Source of the DNA: JAJEBT01 sp965221485
GTDB taxonomy: Bacteria; Pseudomonadota; Alphaproteobacteria; MPNO01; UBA830
Assembly (NCBI GenBank): GCA_965221485.1
Contig: OZ244893.1
Location: 2,604,001-2,668,000, forward strand
Length of the DNA: 64,000 bases
Reading direction: 5' to 3'
A program made the position numbers and the translations under genes. Positions 35,969 to 44,764 of the stretch are shown here, in pieces. Each line of letters starts with the position of its first letter. The first letter of the stretch is position 1. The notes under the pieces were generated by a model that was not told the origin of the DNA, searched no databases, and saw nothing but the letters and a program-made list of their open reading frames with translations.

Positions 35969-37081
35969 ATGGTTCAGTCCACCCTTCCCATCGTGCGGTT
36001 CGATCGCGTCCAGAAGAGCTATGACGGTGAAAGTCTGGTCATCAAGGATCTCAATCTTGATGTTGTAGCCGGAGAGTTTCTCACGATACTGGGACCCTCC
36101 GGGTCCGGCAAAACCACCTGCCTCATGATGCTGGCCGGTTTCGAGGCCGCAACTCATGGTGAGATCTATCTCAATGATCGGCCCATCAATCGGGTGGCTC
36201 CGCATCGCCGCGACATCGGGATGGTTTTTCAGAATTACGCCTTGTTCCCTCACATGACAGTAGCTGAGAACCTGGCCTTTCCCCTGCAGGTTCGAAAATT
36301 TTCCAGACCGGACATTGAGGCAAGGGTCGCCCGGGTTCTGGACATGATCCGCCTGTCCGGCTTTGAAGGGCGGCGGCCGGCGCAGCTTTCGGGTGGTCAG
36401 CAACAGAGGGTAGCGGTAGCAAGGGCACTGGTGTTCGAGCCCGCACTGGTGCTCATGGACGAGCCCCTCGGCGCACTGGACAGAAACCTGCGCGAGGAAA
36501 TGCAGTACGAGATCAAGCATATCCATGAGACTCTTGGAGTTACGGTGATCTATGTGACCCACGATCAGTCTGAAGCGCTGACGCTGTCTACCCGGATCGC
36601 GGTCTTCAACGACGGAGTGATCCAGCAGCTGGCCTCCCCCAATGTGCTTTATGAAAAACCGGAGAACGCCTTCGTTGCGCAATTTATCGGGGAAAACAAT
36701 CGCTTGCGCGGAACAGTATCCTCGGTGCAGGGAGATTATTGCAGGGTCACGCTTGACGACGGTGCCTCGGTTCGCGCCCTCACGGTCAATGTCGAAGGCG
36801 ATCGCTCGCCGACAATCCTGTCACTCCGGCCGGAACGAATCGCCATCGAACCGGAAGGTGAAACGGAAGAGAATGTCATCAGTGGGCAGGTCGAGGAATT
36901 GATCTATCTGGGTGATCATATTCGGGCCCGGCTGACTGTCGCCGGACATGATGACTTTATCGTCAAGGTACCCAATTCCCGGCAGCATGCTTCCCTCAGT
37001 GAGGGCATGCGTGTTCGTCTGGGCTGGTCTGCAGAAGATTGCAGGGCACTGGATATGCCTGAAACAATGTCATCCATTTGA
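35969..37081 (+). CDS. potA: ABC transporter ATP-binding protein, spermidine/putrescine (PotA) type
   Basis: The 370-residue ATPase has Walker A GPSGSGKT at 42-49, the Q-loop MVFQNYALFPHMTVAENLAFPL, the signature LSGGQQQRVAVARAL, Walker B VLMDEPLGALD and a C-terminal TOBE-like domain starting near residue 285 (LSLRPERIAIEPEGE). This is the PotA/FbpC layout. It heads the order A-D-B-C on the plus strand. The cargo is most likely a polyamine or another small cation; the family also includes other substrates. Confidence 0.9.
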   Translation: MVQSTLPIVRFDRVQKSYDGESLVIKDLNLDVVAGEFLTILGPSGSGKTTCLMMLAGFEAATHGEIYLNDRPINRVAPHRRDIGMVFQNYALFPHMTVAENLAFPLQVRKFSRPDIEARVARVLDMIRLSGFEGRRPAQLSGGQQQRVAVARALVFEPALVLMDEPLGALDRNLREEMQYEIKHIHETLGVTVIYVTHDQSEALTLSTRIAVFNDGVIQQLASPNVLYEKPENAFVAQFIGENNRLRGTVSSVQGDYCRVTLDDGASVRALTVNVEGDRSPTILSLRPERIAIEPEGETEENVISGQVEELIYLGDHIRARLTVAGHDDFIVKVPNSRQHASLSEGMRVRLGWSAEDCRALDMPETMSSI

Positions 37082-37171
37082 TGCATCTTCGGCCGTGAGA
37101 TGCATCGGATCTGTCCCGTCCAGAGACGAGGGATGCCCTGTCTCTTGGGAAAATCGAAAAGGAAGTGACCA

Positions 37172-38275
37172 ATGAAACCCTTTCCCAAATCCGCCGCCAT
37201 TGCGGCACTCCTGGTATTCGCCGGAGGAACTGCGCATGGCATCGACCTTACGGTTGTTTCATGGGGAGGGGCCTATACGGCAAGCCAGCAAAAGGCCTAT
37301 CATGATCCCTATATGGCGATGAACCCGCATATCAGGATCATCAACGACGATTCATCCTCCGATGGGCTGGCAAAACTCAGGGCCCAGGTTGAAGCGGGGA
37401 AGGTAACCTGGGATCTCGTGGATCTGGTTGCATCCGACGCCATCATTGCCTGCGATGAAGGGCTGGTCGAGGAAATCGATCCGGATACGTGGCTTGCACC
37501 TGCACCGGACGGCACGCCGGCCTCCAGGGATTTTCTTGAAGGAACCCTCACCATCGGGGGCACCAACTGTTTCATTCCCCAGATCGTCTACTCGACGACG
37601 TTCGGATACCGAACCGATGCCTTTGAGGGCCGACAGCCATCCACAATTGCCGATGTCTTCGATCTGACAACGTTCCCCGGCAAACGCGGCCTCGAAAAGG
37701 AACCAATCGCCAATCTGGAATGGGCGCTGATCGCCGACGGCGTTCCCGCTGCGGATGTCTACACGGTGCTCAGTACCCCCGAAGGTCTGGATCGGGCGTT
37801 TGCCAAACTTGATACCATCAAGGATCAGGTCATTTGGTGGACTGAGGGGGCTCAACCGGTCCAGCTTCTGGCTGATGGTGAGGTTGTGATCTCCTCGGCC
37901 TATAACGGACGCCTCTTCTCAGGCATCGTCGAGAAGAAACAACCGATTGCGATGTTATGGGATTGGCAGGCGTTCGATCTGGACGGATGGGTCGTGCCCA
38001 AGGGGGGCAAGAATCTTGAGGCCGTGAAGGCGTATCTGAGGTTTGCAACGGACACGCAGCGGCTTGCCGATCAGGCGAAATACATATCGTATGGACCGGC
38101 TCGCTACTCCTCCGGCCCCCTTGTAGGCAAGCATGCCGAGCTTGGCATCGACATGAAGCCGCACATGCCGACCGATCCGAAGAATGCAAAGACTATCCTG
38201 ATCTTCGACTATGTCTGGTGGGCGGACCATCGGGCTGAAATCGACGAGCGCTTCAACGCCTGGCTCGCCAGGTAA
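37172..38275 (+). CDS. potD: ABC transporter substrate-binding protein, PotD/spermidine-putrescine type
   Basis: The 367-residue protein has a signal peptide (MKPFPKSAAIAALLVFAGG, cut near AHG) and a family 1 PotD-like fold: LTVVSWGGAYTASQQKAYHDPYM at the start, then AQVEAGKVTWDLVDLVASDAI and TFPGKRGLEKEP. It would catch the cargo in the periplasm for the adjoining permeases. AAGGAAG precedes the ATG. It lies 90 bp after potA. Confidence 0.9.
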   Translation: MKPFPKSAAIAALLVFAGGTAHGIDLTVVSWGGAYTASQQKAYHDPYMAMNPHIRIINDDSSSDGLAKLRAQVEAGKVTWDLVDLVASDAIIACDEGLVEEIDPDTWLAPAPDGTPASRDFLEGTLTIGGTNCFIPQIVYSTTFGYRTDAFEGRQPSTIADVFDLTTFPGKRGLEKEPIANLEWALIADGVPAADVYTVLSTPEGLDRAFAKLDTIKDQVIWWTEGAQPVQLLADGEVVISSAYNGRLFSGIVEKKQPIAMLWDWQAFDLDGWVVPKGGKNLEAVKAYLRFATDTQRLADQAKYISYGPARYSSGPLVGKHAELGIDMKPHMPTDPKNAKTILIFDYVWWADHRAEIDERFNAWLAR

Positions 38276-38378
38276 CGTTCCCTAACGGGTGGGAAAACTT
38301 AATCTTTCTGCCCGTTCGTTCTCCGGCTCTGCGTCAAGTCGATAGCCCGTAGGAATGCCGAGGGCAACCGGTGAGCTG

Positions 38379-39617
38379 ATGCACACAGCCGATGGCACTC
38401 CGCTCAAGATCAGCCTTCAAAGAACGCTGATCCGGAATCGTATCCGTGCATTGCTGCTTGTCGCGCCGCTCCTGGCGTTTGTACTTGTCGCCTTTCTGTT
38501 GCCGATTGGCGACATGCTGTTCCGCAGCGTCGACAATCGAATTGTCGCGTCGATCCTGCCCCGTACGGCCGTTGCCATCCAGAGCTGGGATCCGCTCAGC
38601 GACGAGCTGCCCGGAGAAGCCGTATTCGAAGCGCTGGCCCGCGACATTCAGAAGGCTTTCAGGGACAAGACCCTGGGCCGTGTCGCACGACGGCTGAATT
38701 ATGAGAAACCTGGAATGTCCAGCCTGTTTCGGAAGTCAGGCCGGCGTTTCACGCGCATCACGGCTGCGCCTTTCAAGGATGCGGTCATCCAGATCGACAG
38801 ACGCTGGGGAGATCCAGGCACATGGAAGCTCATTCATCGTGAATCCGGCCCCCTAACGGCCAGCTACGGCCTTGCCGCAGTCGATCTGCGGCTGAACGAT
38901 CGGGGTGAGGTTTCCCGGCAACCGGAGTCCCGGCGCATCTATCTTGCTCTCTTCTTACGCACTCTCTGGATGAGCGGATTGATTACCGTACTGTGTGTTT
39001 TGCTGGCCTATCCTGTCGCCTATCTGCTTGCCACCCTTCCGATCAGAACAGGCAATCTCCTGATGATTCTGGTTCTGCTGCCGTTCTGGACTTCCCTCCT
39101 GGTCCGAACCACTGCCTGGATTGCCCTTCTGCAGACAGAAGGTGTTCTCAATGACCTGATGGTCGCTGTCGGCCTCATATCCGATGACAACCGGCTTCAG
39201 ATGATCCACAACAAGGTGGGCACAATTGTCGCCATGGTGCACATTCTGTTGCCATTCATGATCCTGCCCATCTATTCCGTGATGAAGACAATTCCTCCGT
39301 CACTGACCCGTGCCGCCAGTTCGCTGGGTGCTTCACCGCTGACGGCCTTTGTCAGGGTCTACCTGCCCAATACCGTATCCGGCGTCGGTGCCGGATGCAT
39401 CATGGTGTTCATACTCTCCATTGGCTACTACATCACACCGGAACTGGTCGGCGGGCGCACGGGAACCTTCATATCGAATTTCATCGCCGTTCATGTAGGC
39501 AAGACACTGAACTGGGGCCTTGCAGCTGCCCTGGGGGTCCTCCTGCTCGGTGTAGTGCTGGCGCTCTATCTTCTCTACGAGAAGATCGTGGGCATTGACA
39601 AAATGAAACTGGGTTGA
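38379..39617 (+). CDS. potB: ABC transporter permease, PotB type
   Basis: The 412-residue permease has a first membrane helix (ALLLVAPLLAFVLVAFLLPIG), then a periplasmic insert of about 150 residues before the core helices, a form common in polyamine-type permeases. The EAA loop is visible in TRAASSLGASPLTAFVRVYLPNTVSG. The ATG at 38379 has GGTGAG about 7 nt upstream and is preferred to the ATG at 38355, which has no suitable site. It overlaps or abuts the next permease gene. Confidence 0.9.
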   Translation: MHTADGTPLKISLQRTLIRNRIRALLLVAPLLAFVLVAFLLPIGDMLFRSVDNRIVASILPRTAVAIQSWDPLSDELPGEAVFEALARDIQKAFRDKTLGRVARRLNYEKPGMSSLFRKSGRRFTRITAAPFKDAVIQIDRRWGDPGTWKLIHRESGPLTASYGLAAVDLRLNDRGEVSRQPESRRIYLALFLRTLWMSGLITVLCVLLAYPVAYLLATLPIRTGNLLMILVLLPFWTSLLVRTTAWIALLQTEGVLNDLMVAVGLISDDNRLQMIHNKVGTIVAMVHILLPFMILPIYSVMKTIPPSLTRAASSLGASPLTAFVRVYLPNTVSGVGAGCIMVFILSIGYYITPELVGGRTGTFISNFIAVHVGKTLNWGLAAALGVLLLGVVLALYLLYEKIVGIDKMKLG

Positions 39618-39625
39618 TCCGGGCG

Positions 39626-40477
39626 ATGCCCCCGCCGATTTACGCATCACCGGCAGAAAAGGCGTGGTTCTACATTTTTCGCGCGATCTGCACGGTTATT
39701 TTCCTGTTTCTTGTGGGTCCCATTCTTGTGATCGTGCCCCTGAGTTTCAACGAACTCCCCTACTTCACCTTTACACCGGAGATGATTTCTTTCGATCCGG
39801 CCGGCTACAGCACCAAATGGTATCGCGAGTTCTTCACTGACGATTCCTGGCAACGTGCCGTTCAGAACAGTTTTGTCATTGCCGTTTTCGCGACTCTGAT
39901 AGCGACGTTTCTGGGAACACTCGCGGCTCTAGGGTTGAGCCGCTCCGCCATGCCGTTCAAAACGGCTCTGATGGCCCTGCTGATCTCTCCGATGATCGTG
40001 CCGCTGATCATCTCGGCGACCGGCATGTATTTCTTCTACACGCGTATCGGGATTTCCTCCACGCATCTGGGCGTGATTGTCGCACACGCCGCACTGGGAA
40101 CGCCGTTCGTGGTGATCACGGTCACGGCGACTCTTGTCGGTTTCGATCATTCCCTGACGCGGGCCGCGGCGAGTCTGGGCGCCAGCCCGTCACAGACCTT
40201 TTTCAGGGTGACGTTGCCGCTGATCCTGCCGGGTGTGGTTTCCGGCGCACTATTCGCCTTCATCACATCCTTTGACGAGGTTGTCGTGGTACTGTTTGTC
40301 GGGTCGGTTGAACAGCGCACCATTCCATGGAAGATGTTTTCGGGTATCAGGGAGGAAATCCGCCCCACGATACTTGCTGTCGCCACACTGCTGGTAACTG
40401 TCTCGATCCTTCTCCTGACAACCCTGGAACTGCTCCGCCGGCGCAGCGAGCGCCTGCGCGGGATCAGGGCCTCCTGA
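39626..40477 (+). CDS. potC: ABC transporter permease, PotC type
   Basis: The 283-residue permease has six membrane segments and the EAA loop TRAAASLGASPSQTFFRVTLPLILPG. FTPEMISFDPAGYSTKWYREFF after the first helix is typical of PotC. The ATG at 39626 is chosen; a TTG at 39614 overlapping the potB stop is possible. It closes the transporter operon, with 151 bp before the next small gene. Confidence 0.9.
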   Translation: MPPPIYASPAEKAWFYIFRAICTVIFLFLVGPILVIVPLSFNELPYFTFTPEMISFDPAGYSTKWYREFFTDDSWQRAVQNSFVIAVFATLIATFLGTLAALGLSRSAMPFKTALMALLISPMIVPLIISATGMYFFYTRIGISSTHLGVIVAHAALGTPFVVITVTATLVGFDHSLTRAAASLGASPSQTFFRVTLPLILPGVVSGALFAFITSFDEVVVVLFVGSVEQRTIPWKMFSGIREEIRPTILAVATLLVTVSILLLTTLELLRRRSERLRGIRAS

Positions 40478-40628
40478 ACGGCCTGGCGAAACCGTGCGGG
40501 AGTTTGTCTGGCCGGCCGGAACGGTGGCGCGGTGTGACAGGGTGTCAGAACGACGCGCCATGATTTCGGATTTTGCGGTTGCGACCTCAGTGTCGATATC
40601 ATGGATGCCACAAACTGGAATACCCCCG

Positions 40629-40772
40629 ATGGACCAGGAAGAGACCAACATCCTCGAAGCGTTTACCGAAGATCAGGTTGTACAACTGACCGGGATCTCC
40701 AAGAGACAACTCCGGCACTGGGATCGCACGGACTTTTTCAAACCCCGGTACACCGAAGAAATTTGTGGTTAG
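40629..40772 (+). pseudogene. Truncated MerR-type helix-turn-helix gene ending at a hairpin
   Basis: The 47-codon frame encodes the start of a MerR-like regulator: AFTEDQVVQLTGISKRQLRHWDRTDFFKP, the helix-turn-helix and first wing. It stops at TAG 40770-40772, inside the left arm of a perfect inverted repeat. Family members continue for about 100 residues with a dimerisation helix, so this is a 5' remnant or a minimal DNA-binding peptide. An ATG at 40605 could extend it by 8 residues. Confidence 0.65.
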
Positions 40773-40806
40773 TGATGGAGTTCCAGCTATCACTAACCAC
40801 AAATTT
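40759..40806. repeat. Perfect 18-bp inverted repeat with 12-nt loop
   Basis: Left arm 40759-40776 (AAATTTGTGGTTAGTGAT), loop 40777-40788, right arm 40789-40806, with no mismatch. The AT-rich arms contrast with the surrounding DNA. In RNA it would be a strong stem that buries both the stop of the upstream frame and the GTG start at 40765 of the downstream regulator. As DNA it could be a protein site or the scar of a small element. Confidence 0.9.
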
Positions 40807-41235
40807 GGATCCCGACGCGGCCGGAACGTTGCCATCCGCGACATCGATATCCTGCATCAGGCCATCGGGAAATGGATCTGTGACGAGAAGAGGGACCTCA
40901 GTGGGAAAGAGATCCGTTTCTTGCGCCGCGAGATGCTAATGTCTCAAGCCGTACTGGCGCATATCCTTGGAGTGAAGGAACAGACGATTCATCGTTGGGA
41001 GGCTGGCAAGACCACCATGCCCAAGGCGGCGGAAGCAATCCTGAGACTCCTTTATATGGAACATATCAGGTCGTCACCCAGCGACGGACTGCGATCCAGA
41101 CTGAAACGGATCGCCGATCTTGAGTACGAAATCCATCAAAAGAAAGAAATGATTTTTGAACTCAGGGAGATGAGACAATCCCGGCAGGGCGACAGCAGGA
41201 CGGCCATCCCTGACCAATGGGCGCTCGCAGCGTAA
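40765..41235 (+). CDS. XRE/MqsA-like helix-turn-helix regulator, probably missing its N-terminal part
   Basis: The 156-residue frame has a clear helix-turn-helix: SGKEIRFLRREMLMSQAVLAHILGVKEQTIHRWEAGK. It is preceded by VAIRDIDILHQAIGKWI, as in MqsA/YgiT-type antitoxin-regulators. Those proteins carry an N-terminal zinc finger, which is absent here; the first 14 residues are encoded by the inverted repeat itself. The only available start is the GTG within the repeat. It may be a 5'-truncated gene or a regulator gated by the hairpin. Confidence 0.6.
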   Translation: MVSDGVPAITNHKFGSRRGRNVAIRDIDILHQAIGKWICDEKRDLSGKEIRFLRREMLMSQAVLAHILGVKEQTIHRWEAGKTTMPKAAEAILRLLYMEHIRSSPSDGLRSRLKRIADLEYEIHQKKEMIFELREMRQSRQGDSRTAIPDQWALAA

Positions 41236-41647
41236 GCAACCTGGCCCCGGAAAGAAGCCTTTGCTGGACCCGCGCAGCGGTTGAGCAATCCGACACGGAA
41301 GAATACCGGGAAGGAACCACCCGCGCCGCTTGGTGCATCATGGGCGAAATCCGCAGCGTCACTGATGCTCTCACGGTCTGTCCCCGCTCCAGCAGGGGAC
41401 GGCAGACCGTCCCCGGCAGGAAACGCCTTACATCGGACCATCCCCGCAACCGGGGTTGGCACTCTTGCAGGCGATCCTCCAGATATGTGCCGAAAAATAC
41501 CTGATTGCCTAATCGAAGAAACAGAAAGGCTTCACGCTGTGCGTCGCGCCTGACCACCAATTCTGCGGCCTCTGTAGTATCTGAAAGACCTTGCCGCCAG
41601 ACAAATGATGTTGCAGCTCGAAAATCATACAGGCGCAAAATCAGGTG
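41236..41647. other. 412-bp gap with a GC-rich imperfect hairpin
   Basis: No gene is supported. CGGTCTGTCCCC at 41374-41385 pairs with GGGGA at 41395-41399 and CAGACCG at 41403-41409, leaving a 3-nt bulge. It could be a terminator stem for the upstream regulator or a structured transcript, but no T-run follows. Confidence 0.35.
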
Positions 41648-41722
41648 TGGAGCGGGTGATGGGAATCGAACCCACGACATTCAGCTTGGGAAGCTGACGT
41701 TCTGCCTCTGAACTACACCCGC
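41648..41722 (-). tRNA. tRNA-Gly (anticodon CCC)
   Basis: The minus strand folds as a full tRNA: a 7-bp acceptor stem GCGGGTG/CACCCGC, D arm GTTC/GAAC, anticodon stem TCAGC/GCTGA around the loop TTCCCAA (anticodon CCC), and a T arm with TTCGATT. The CCA end is encoded (41648-41650). Without CCA it is 72 nt. It decodes GGG glycine codons. Confidence 0.95.
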
Positions 41723-41733
41723 CCGTCCTTTGA

Positions 41734-41762
41734 ATAGTAAACCCATCCGCTTGATCCTTCAA
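41734..41762 (-). promoter_or_regulatory. Sigma-70-type promoter of tRNA-Gly
   Basis: On the minus strand, TTGAAG (41757-41762) and TACTAT (41734-41739) are separated by exactly 17 nt, with the tRNA 5' end 12 nt further on. This is close to the consensus housekeeping promoter. Confidence 0.7.
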
Positions 41763-41888
41763 TTCTTCCGTGAATGATCCCGAATTTCCACTTGAAAGTT
41801 GTACAAGCCAAGCTATGACGCTACCGAATGGCCGGCATCCGGGTACCATGGTGCAGCCTGCATATCGAAGGAGGGCATTTCGACAAGC

Positions 41889-42545
41889 ATGAACGGATTT
41901 CCGGCAAACCTTGTTTCAGGGTTTCACCAATTCAGATCAAACCGATACGCCAACGAGCAAACGCTGTATCAAGAGCTCGCGGAACACGGACAAAAGCCCG
42001 AAGTCATGGTCGTGGCTTGCTGCGACTCCCGGACCTCACCCGATGTGGTCTTCAATACGTCCCCGGGCGAAATGTTCGTCGTTCGCAACGTCGCCAATCT
42101 GGTTCAACCCCATGATCCGGACGGACCCTGCCAGGGAGTCTCTGCAGCGCTTGAATTTGCTGTGCTTGTCCTTGAAGTCAGGCATGTCGTAGTGCTGGGG
42201 CATTCCGGGTGTGGCGGTATCCAGGCATGTCTCTCCCCGGCTGGCCCGTTGTCTCCGGCAAACTTTGTCGGCCAATGGATGCAACCAGTCAGACCCATGG
42301 CCCAAACCGTCATCGCGAATACGCGCTGCAGTGAGGATGAACGGCAAACAGCGCTCGAGCAAGCGTCTGTTCGACAATCGGTTGAAAACCTGCGGAGCTT
42401 CCCCTTTGTTGCTGACCGCGAACACCGAAAACAGCTCGGCCTCCATGGTGCCTGGTTTGATATCGCTGAAGGTGATCTCTGGGCGCTGGATCCTGAAGCT
42501 GGAGAGTTTCGCCAGGTCCAGCCGCCAGCCATCGATAACCGTTAG
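41889..42545 (+). CDS. Beta-class carbonic anhydrase
   Basis: The 218-residue protein has the beta-carbonic anhydrase zinc site: Cys44, His105 and Cys108 (VACCDSR and GHSGCGG), with the Asp46-Arg48 pair of the C-x-D-x-R motif. It interconverts CO2 and bicarbonate, supplying carboxylases or balancing pH. The ATG at 41889 has GGAGGG about 13 nt upstream; an in-frame extension to 41799 lacks a family match. It stands alone between the tRNA and the Liv cluster. Confidence 0.93.
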   Translation: MNGFPANLVSGFHQFRSNRYANEQTLYQELAEHGQKPEVMVVACCDSRTSPDVVFNTSPGEMFVVRNVANLVQPHDPDGPCQGVSAALEFAVLVLEVRHVVVLGHSGCGGIQACLSPAGPLSPANFVGQWMQPVRPMAQTVIANTRCSEDERQTALEQASVRQSVENLRSFPFVADREHRKQLGLHGAWFDIAEGDLWALDPEAGEFRQVQPPAIDNR

Positions 42546-42762
42546 CAAGGCCCCCGGCCCGCCCGGGCGCCGTCATTTACATTCAGAAGAGAGTCGTCCC
42601 GTCCAGGTACCAGTCCCGATTTCGGGATTGCAAGTCCCCCCTGATTGCCCGGGTCCGGCACAAAATTCCACAAACGTGCCAGCGTGCAAACCGGTCTTGA
42701 CACGATTTCGAATTCAGGCGTTGAATTGATGGACACGATCACGGTCAGACGGTGTTCGGTGG

Positions 42763-43659
42763 GTGCGATTGGGGAGCAAACGCTTGGCGATCCTACAGCT
42801 TGGTATCAGCGGACTCGCCAACGGTTGCATCTATGGTCTGATCGCGCTCGGCTTTGTCCTCATCTACAAGGCAACAGAGCAGGTCAATTTCGCCCAGGGC
42901 GATATGATGATGCTCGGTGCCTTCATCGCCCTTGGCATAGGAAACGAGTCCCAGCTCGGTATGCCGTTCTGGATTGCCTGCACCGGTGCCATCGTGGCGA
43001 TGGCCGCCGCCGGGTGGCTCCTCGAGCGAACCGTCCTGAGACAGGTTTTCGGTCAGCCTCAAATCGCGGTCATGATCCTGACAATCGCTCTCGGTTTCCT
43101 GCTGCGTTTCGCCGCAGGAGCGGTCTGGGGCCATGATCCGCTCGCATTGGAAACGCCGATCGCCGGCAAGACACTGCAGCTGGGTGAACTGGTCCTCGGG
43201 CTGGACGAATTCGTAACCATAGTCGTGACACTGACCCTGACCGGTCTGCTCTTCCTTTTCTTCAGCCGCTCCAGACTTGGCGTCGCAATGCAGGCATCAA
43301 GCCAGAACCAGCTCGCTGCATACTATATGGGCATCCCCGTAAAGCGGATCCACGGCCTGACCTGGATGCTGGCCGGGGCAACGGCGGCTGTGGCAGGACT
43401 TCTCTTCGCATCCAAGGGTTCGATAGACCCGAGCGCCGGATTTCTCGGCATCAAGGCCTTCGCAGCAGCCGTGATCGGCGGATTCGGGTCACTCCCCGGC
43501 GCCCTCGCAGGCGGATTGATCGTAGGGCTGATCGAACCCTTTGCCAGCCGATACCTCTCAGCAGGTTACTCCCAGATCGCTCCTTATGCGCTCATGATTC
43601 TTGTGCTGATTGTGCGACCGAACGGCCTGTTCGCCCAGGTACAGACCAAGAAGGTGTGA
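42763..43659 (+). CDS. livH: Branched-chain amino acid-type ABC permease LivH
   Basis: The 298-residue membrane protein has the LivH opening ISGLANGCIYGLIALGFVLIYKATEQVNFAQGDMMMLGAF and the loop GIPVKRIHGLTWMLAGATAAVAG. The GTG at 42763 is given as the start, but a TTG at 42784 has GGGGAG 8 nt upstream and also fits the family. It heads the operon livH-livM-livG-livF-ligase-livK. This transporter family carries branched amino acids, amides and many carboxylic or aromatic acids. Confidence 0.93.
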   Translation: MRLGSKRLAILQLGISGLANGCIYGLIALGFVLIYKATEQVNFAQGDMMMLGAFIALGIGNESQLGMPFWIACTGAIVAMAAAGWLLERTVLRQVFGQPQIAVMILTIALGFLLRFAAGAVWGHDPLALETPIAGKTLQLGELVLGLDEFVTIVVTLTLTGLLFLFFSRSRLGVAMQASSQNQLAAYYMGIPVKRIHGLTWMLAGATAAVAGLLFASKGSIDPSAGFLGIKAFAAAVIGGFGSLPGALAGGLIVGLIEPFASRYLSAGYSQIAPYALMILVLIVRPNGLFAQVQTKKV

Positions 43660-43663
43660 ACCG

Positions 43664-44764
43664 ATGCGGGAATATCTGAGGACCGATTACCGGCATGACA
43701 TCCGCCTGTTCCCCGATGTGCGACACGCGCTGCGCTATGCGGCCCTTCTGTTGGCCGCAATCGCATTGCCACTCCTGCTTGACGATTTCCTGATCGGCGA
43801 GGCCACCAACATCCTGATCTGGGCCATAGCCGGCATGGGTCTGATGCTGCTGACCGGCCATGCGGGGCAGCCGAGCCTCGGTCATGCGGCATTCCTTGCC
43901 GCAGGATGTTACGTGAATGCGATCCTGATGGGCCGGTTCGATCTGCCTTTTCTGCCCTCCTTCGTGCTGGCAGGCCTCGTGACCGGACTCATCGGCGTTC
44001 TGATCGCCATCCCCGCCCTTCGGCTGCATGGCATTTATCTTGCCATTGCGACGCTGGCACTCTCGATCCTGACCGAGGACATCATCGTTCTCGCTGAGCC
44101 GTGGACCGGCGGAATTGCAGGCATGGTGGCATCGCCCATCTTCATCGCCGGAGTGGAAGTCGACCGGCTTGGCTCGCCCCATCTCTTCTACTGGCTTTGT
44201 CTCGCCGTCGCCGTCGTCGTAACACTTGGCTATTGCAACATCCTGCGAAGCCCTCTCGGAAGAGCCTTTCTCGCGGTCCGTGATTCCGAAATCTCCGCCC
44301 AGGCGATGGGCATAAATCTCGCGCGAACCAAGGCCGCCGCTTTCGGGCTCTCCTGCATGGCCACAGGATGGGCGGGTGCGCTGATGGGGCATTTTTTCTA
44401 CAGCTTCAACCACGAGGTCTTCACTGTCGTGATCTCGATCCAGCTTCTTCTGATGATCGTGATCGGGGGTCTTGGCTCGATCCATGGCGCTTATTACGGC
44501 GCAATCGTTGTCGGGATCATCCCGCAGGCGGTCAATATCGCACGGGACGGAGTTGCCGAGATCCTGGGAACCGGAGGCATCGCATTTCCCGGGATCGAAA
44601 CCGGGATTTTCGGCCTGTTTCTCGTCATCATGATCCTGTTCGAACCGCGCGGCATTGACGGACGCATCGCAAAGTGGAAACTCTATCTTGAGCTGTTCCC
44701 GTTCGGTCGCCGCGACATGTTCCGGCGCCAGAAAAGCTATCTGAAAACCGAGCGGTTGAGATGA
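43664..44764 (+). CDS. livM: Branched-chain amino acid-type ABC permease LivM
   Basis: The 366-residue permease has many membrane helices and LivM features: GLMLLTGHAGQPSLGHAAFLAAGCYVNAIL near the start, GRAFLAVRDSEISAQAMGINLARTKAAAFGLS in the cytoplasmic loop, and IGGLGSIHGAYYGAIVVG. The ATG at 43664 lies 5 bp after livH. Its last bases overlap the livG start (ATGA). Confidence 0.94.
   Translation: MREYLRTDYRHDIRLFPDVRHALRYAALLLAAIALPLLLDDFLIGEATNILIWAIAGMGLMLLTGHAGQPSLGHAAFLAAGCYVNAILMGRFDLPFLPSFVLAGLVTGLIGVLIAIPALRLHGIYLAIATLALSILTEDIIVLAEPWTGGIAGMVASPIFIAGVEVDRLGSPHLFYWLCLAVAVVVTLGYCNILRSPLGRAFLAVRDSEISAQAMGINLARTKAAAFGLSCMATGWAGALMGHFFYSFNHEVFTVVISIQLLLMIVIGGLGSIHGAYYGAIVVGIIPQAVNIARDGVAEILGTGGIAFPGIETGIFGLFLVIMILFEPRGIDGRIAKWKLYLELFPFGRRDMFRRQKSYLKTERLR

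Noticed and set aside
35567..36682. A 371-residue minus-strand ORF
   Set aside because: It lies opposite potA and a promoter region and has no family-like sequence.
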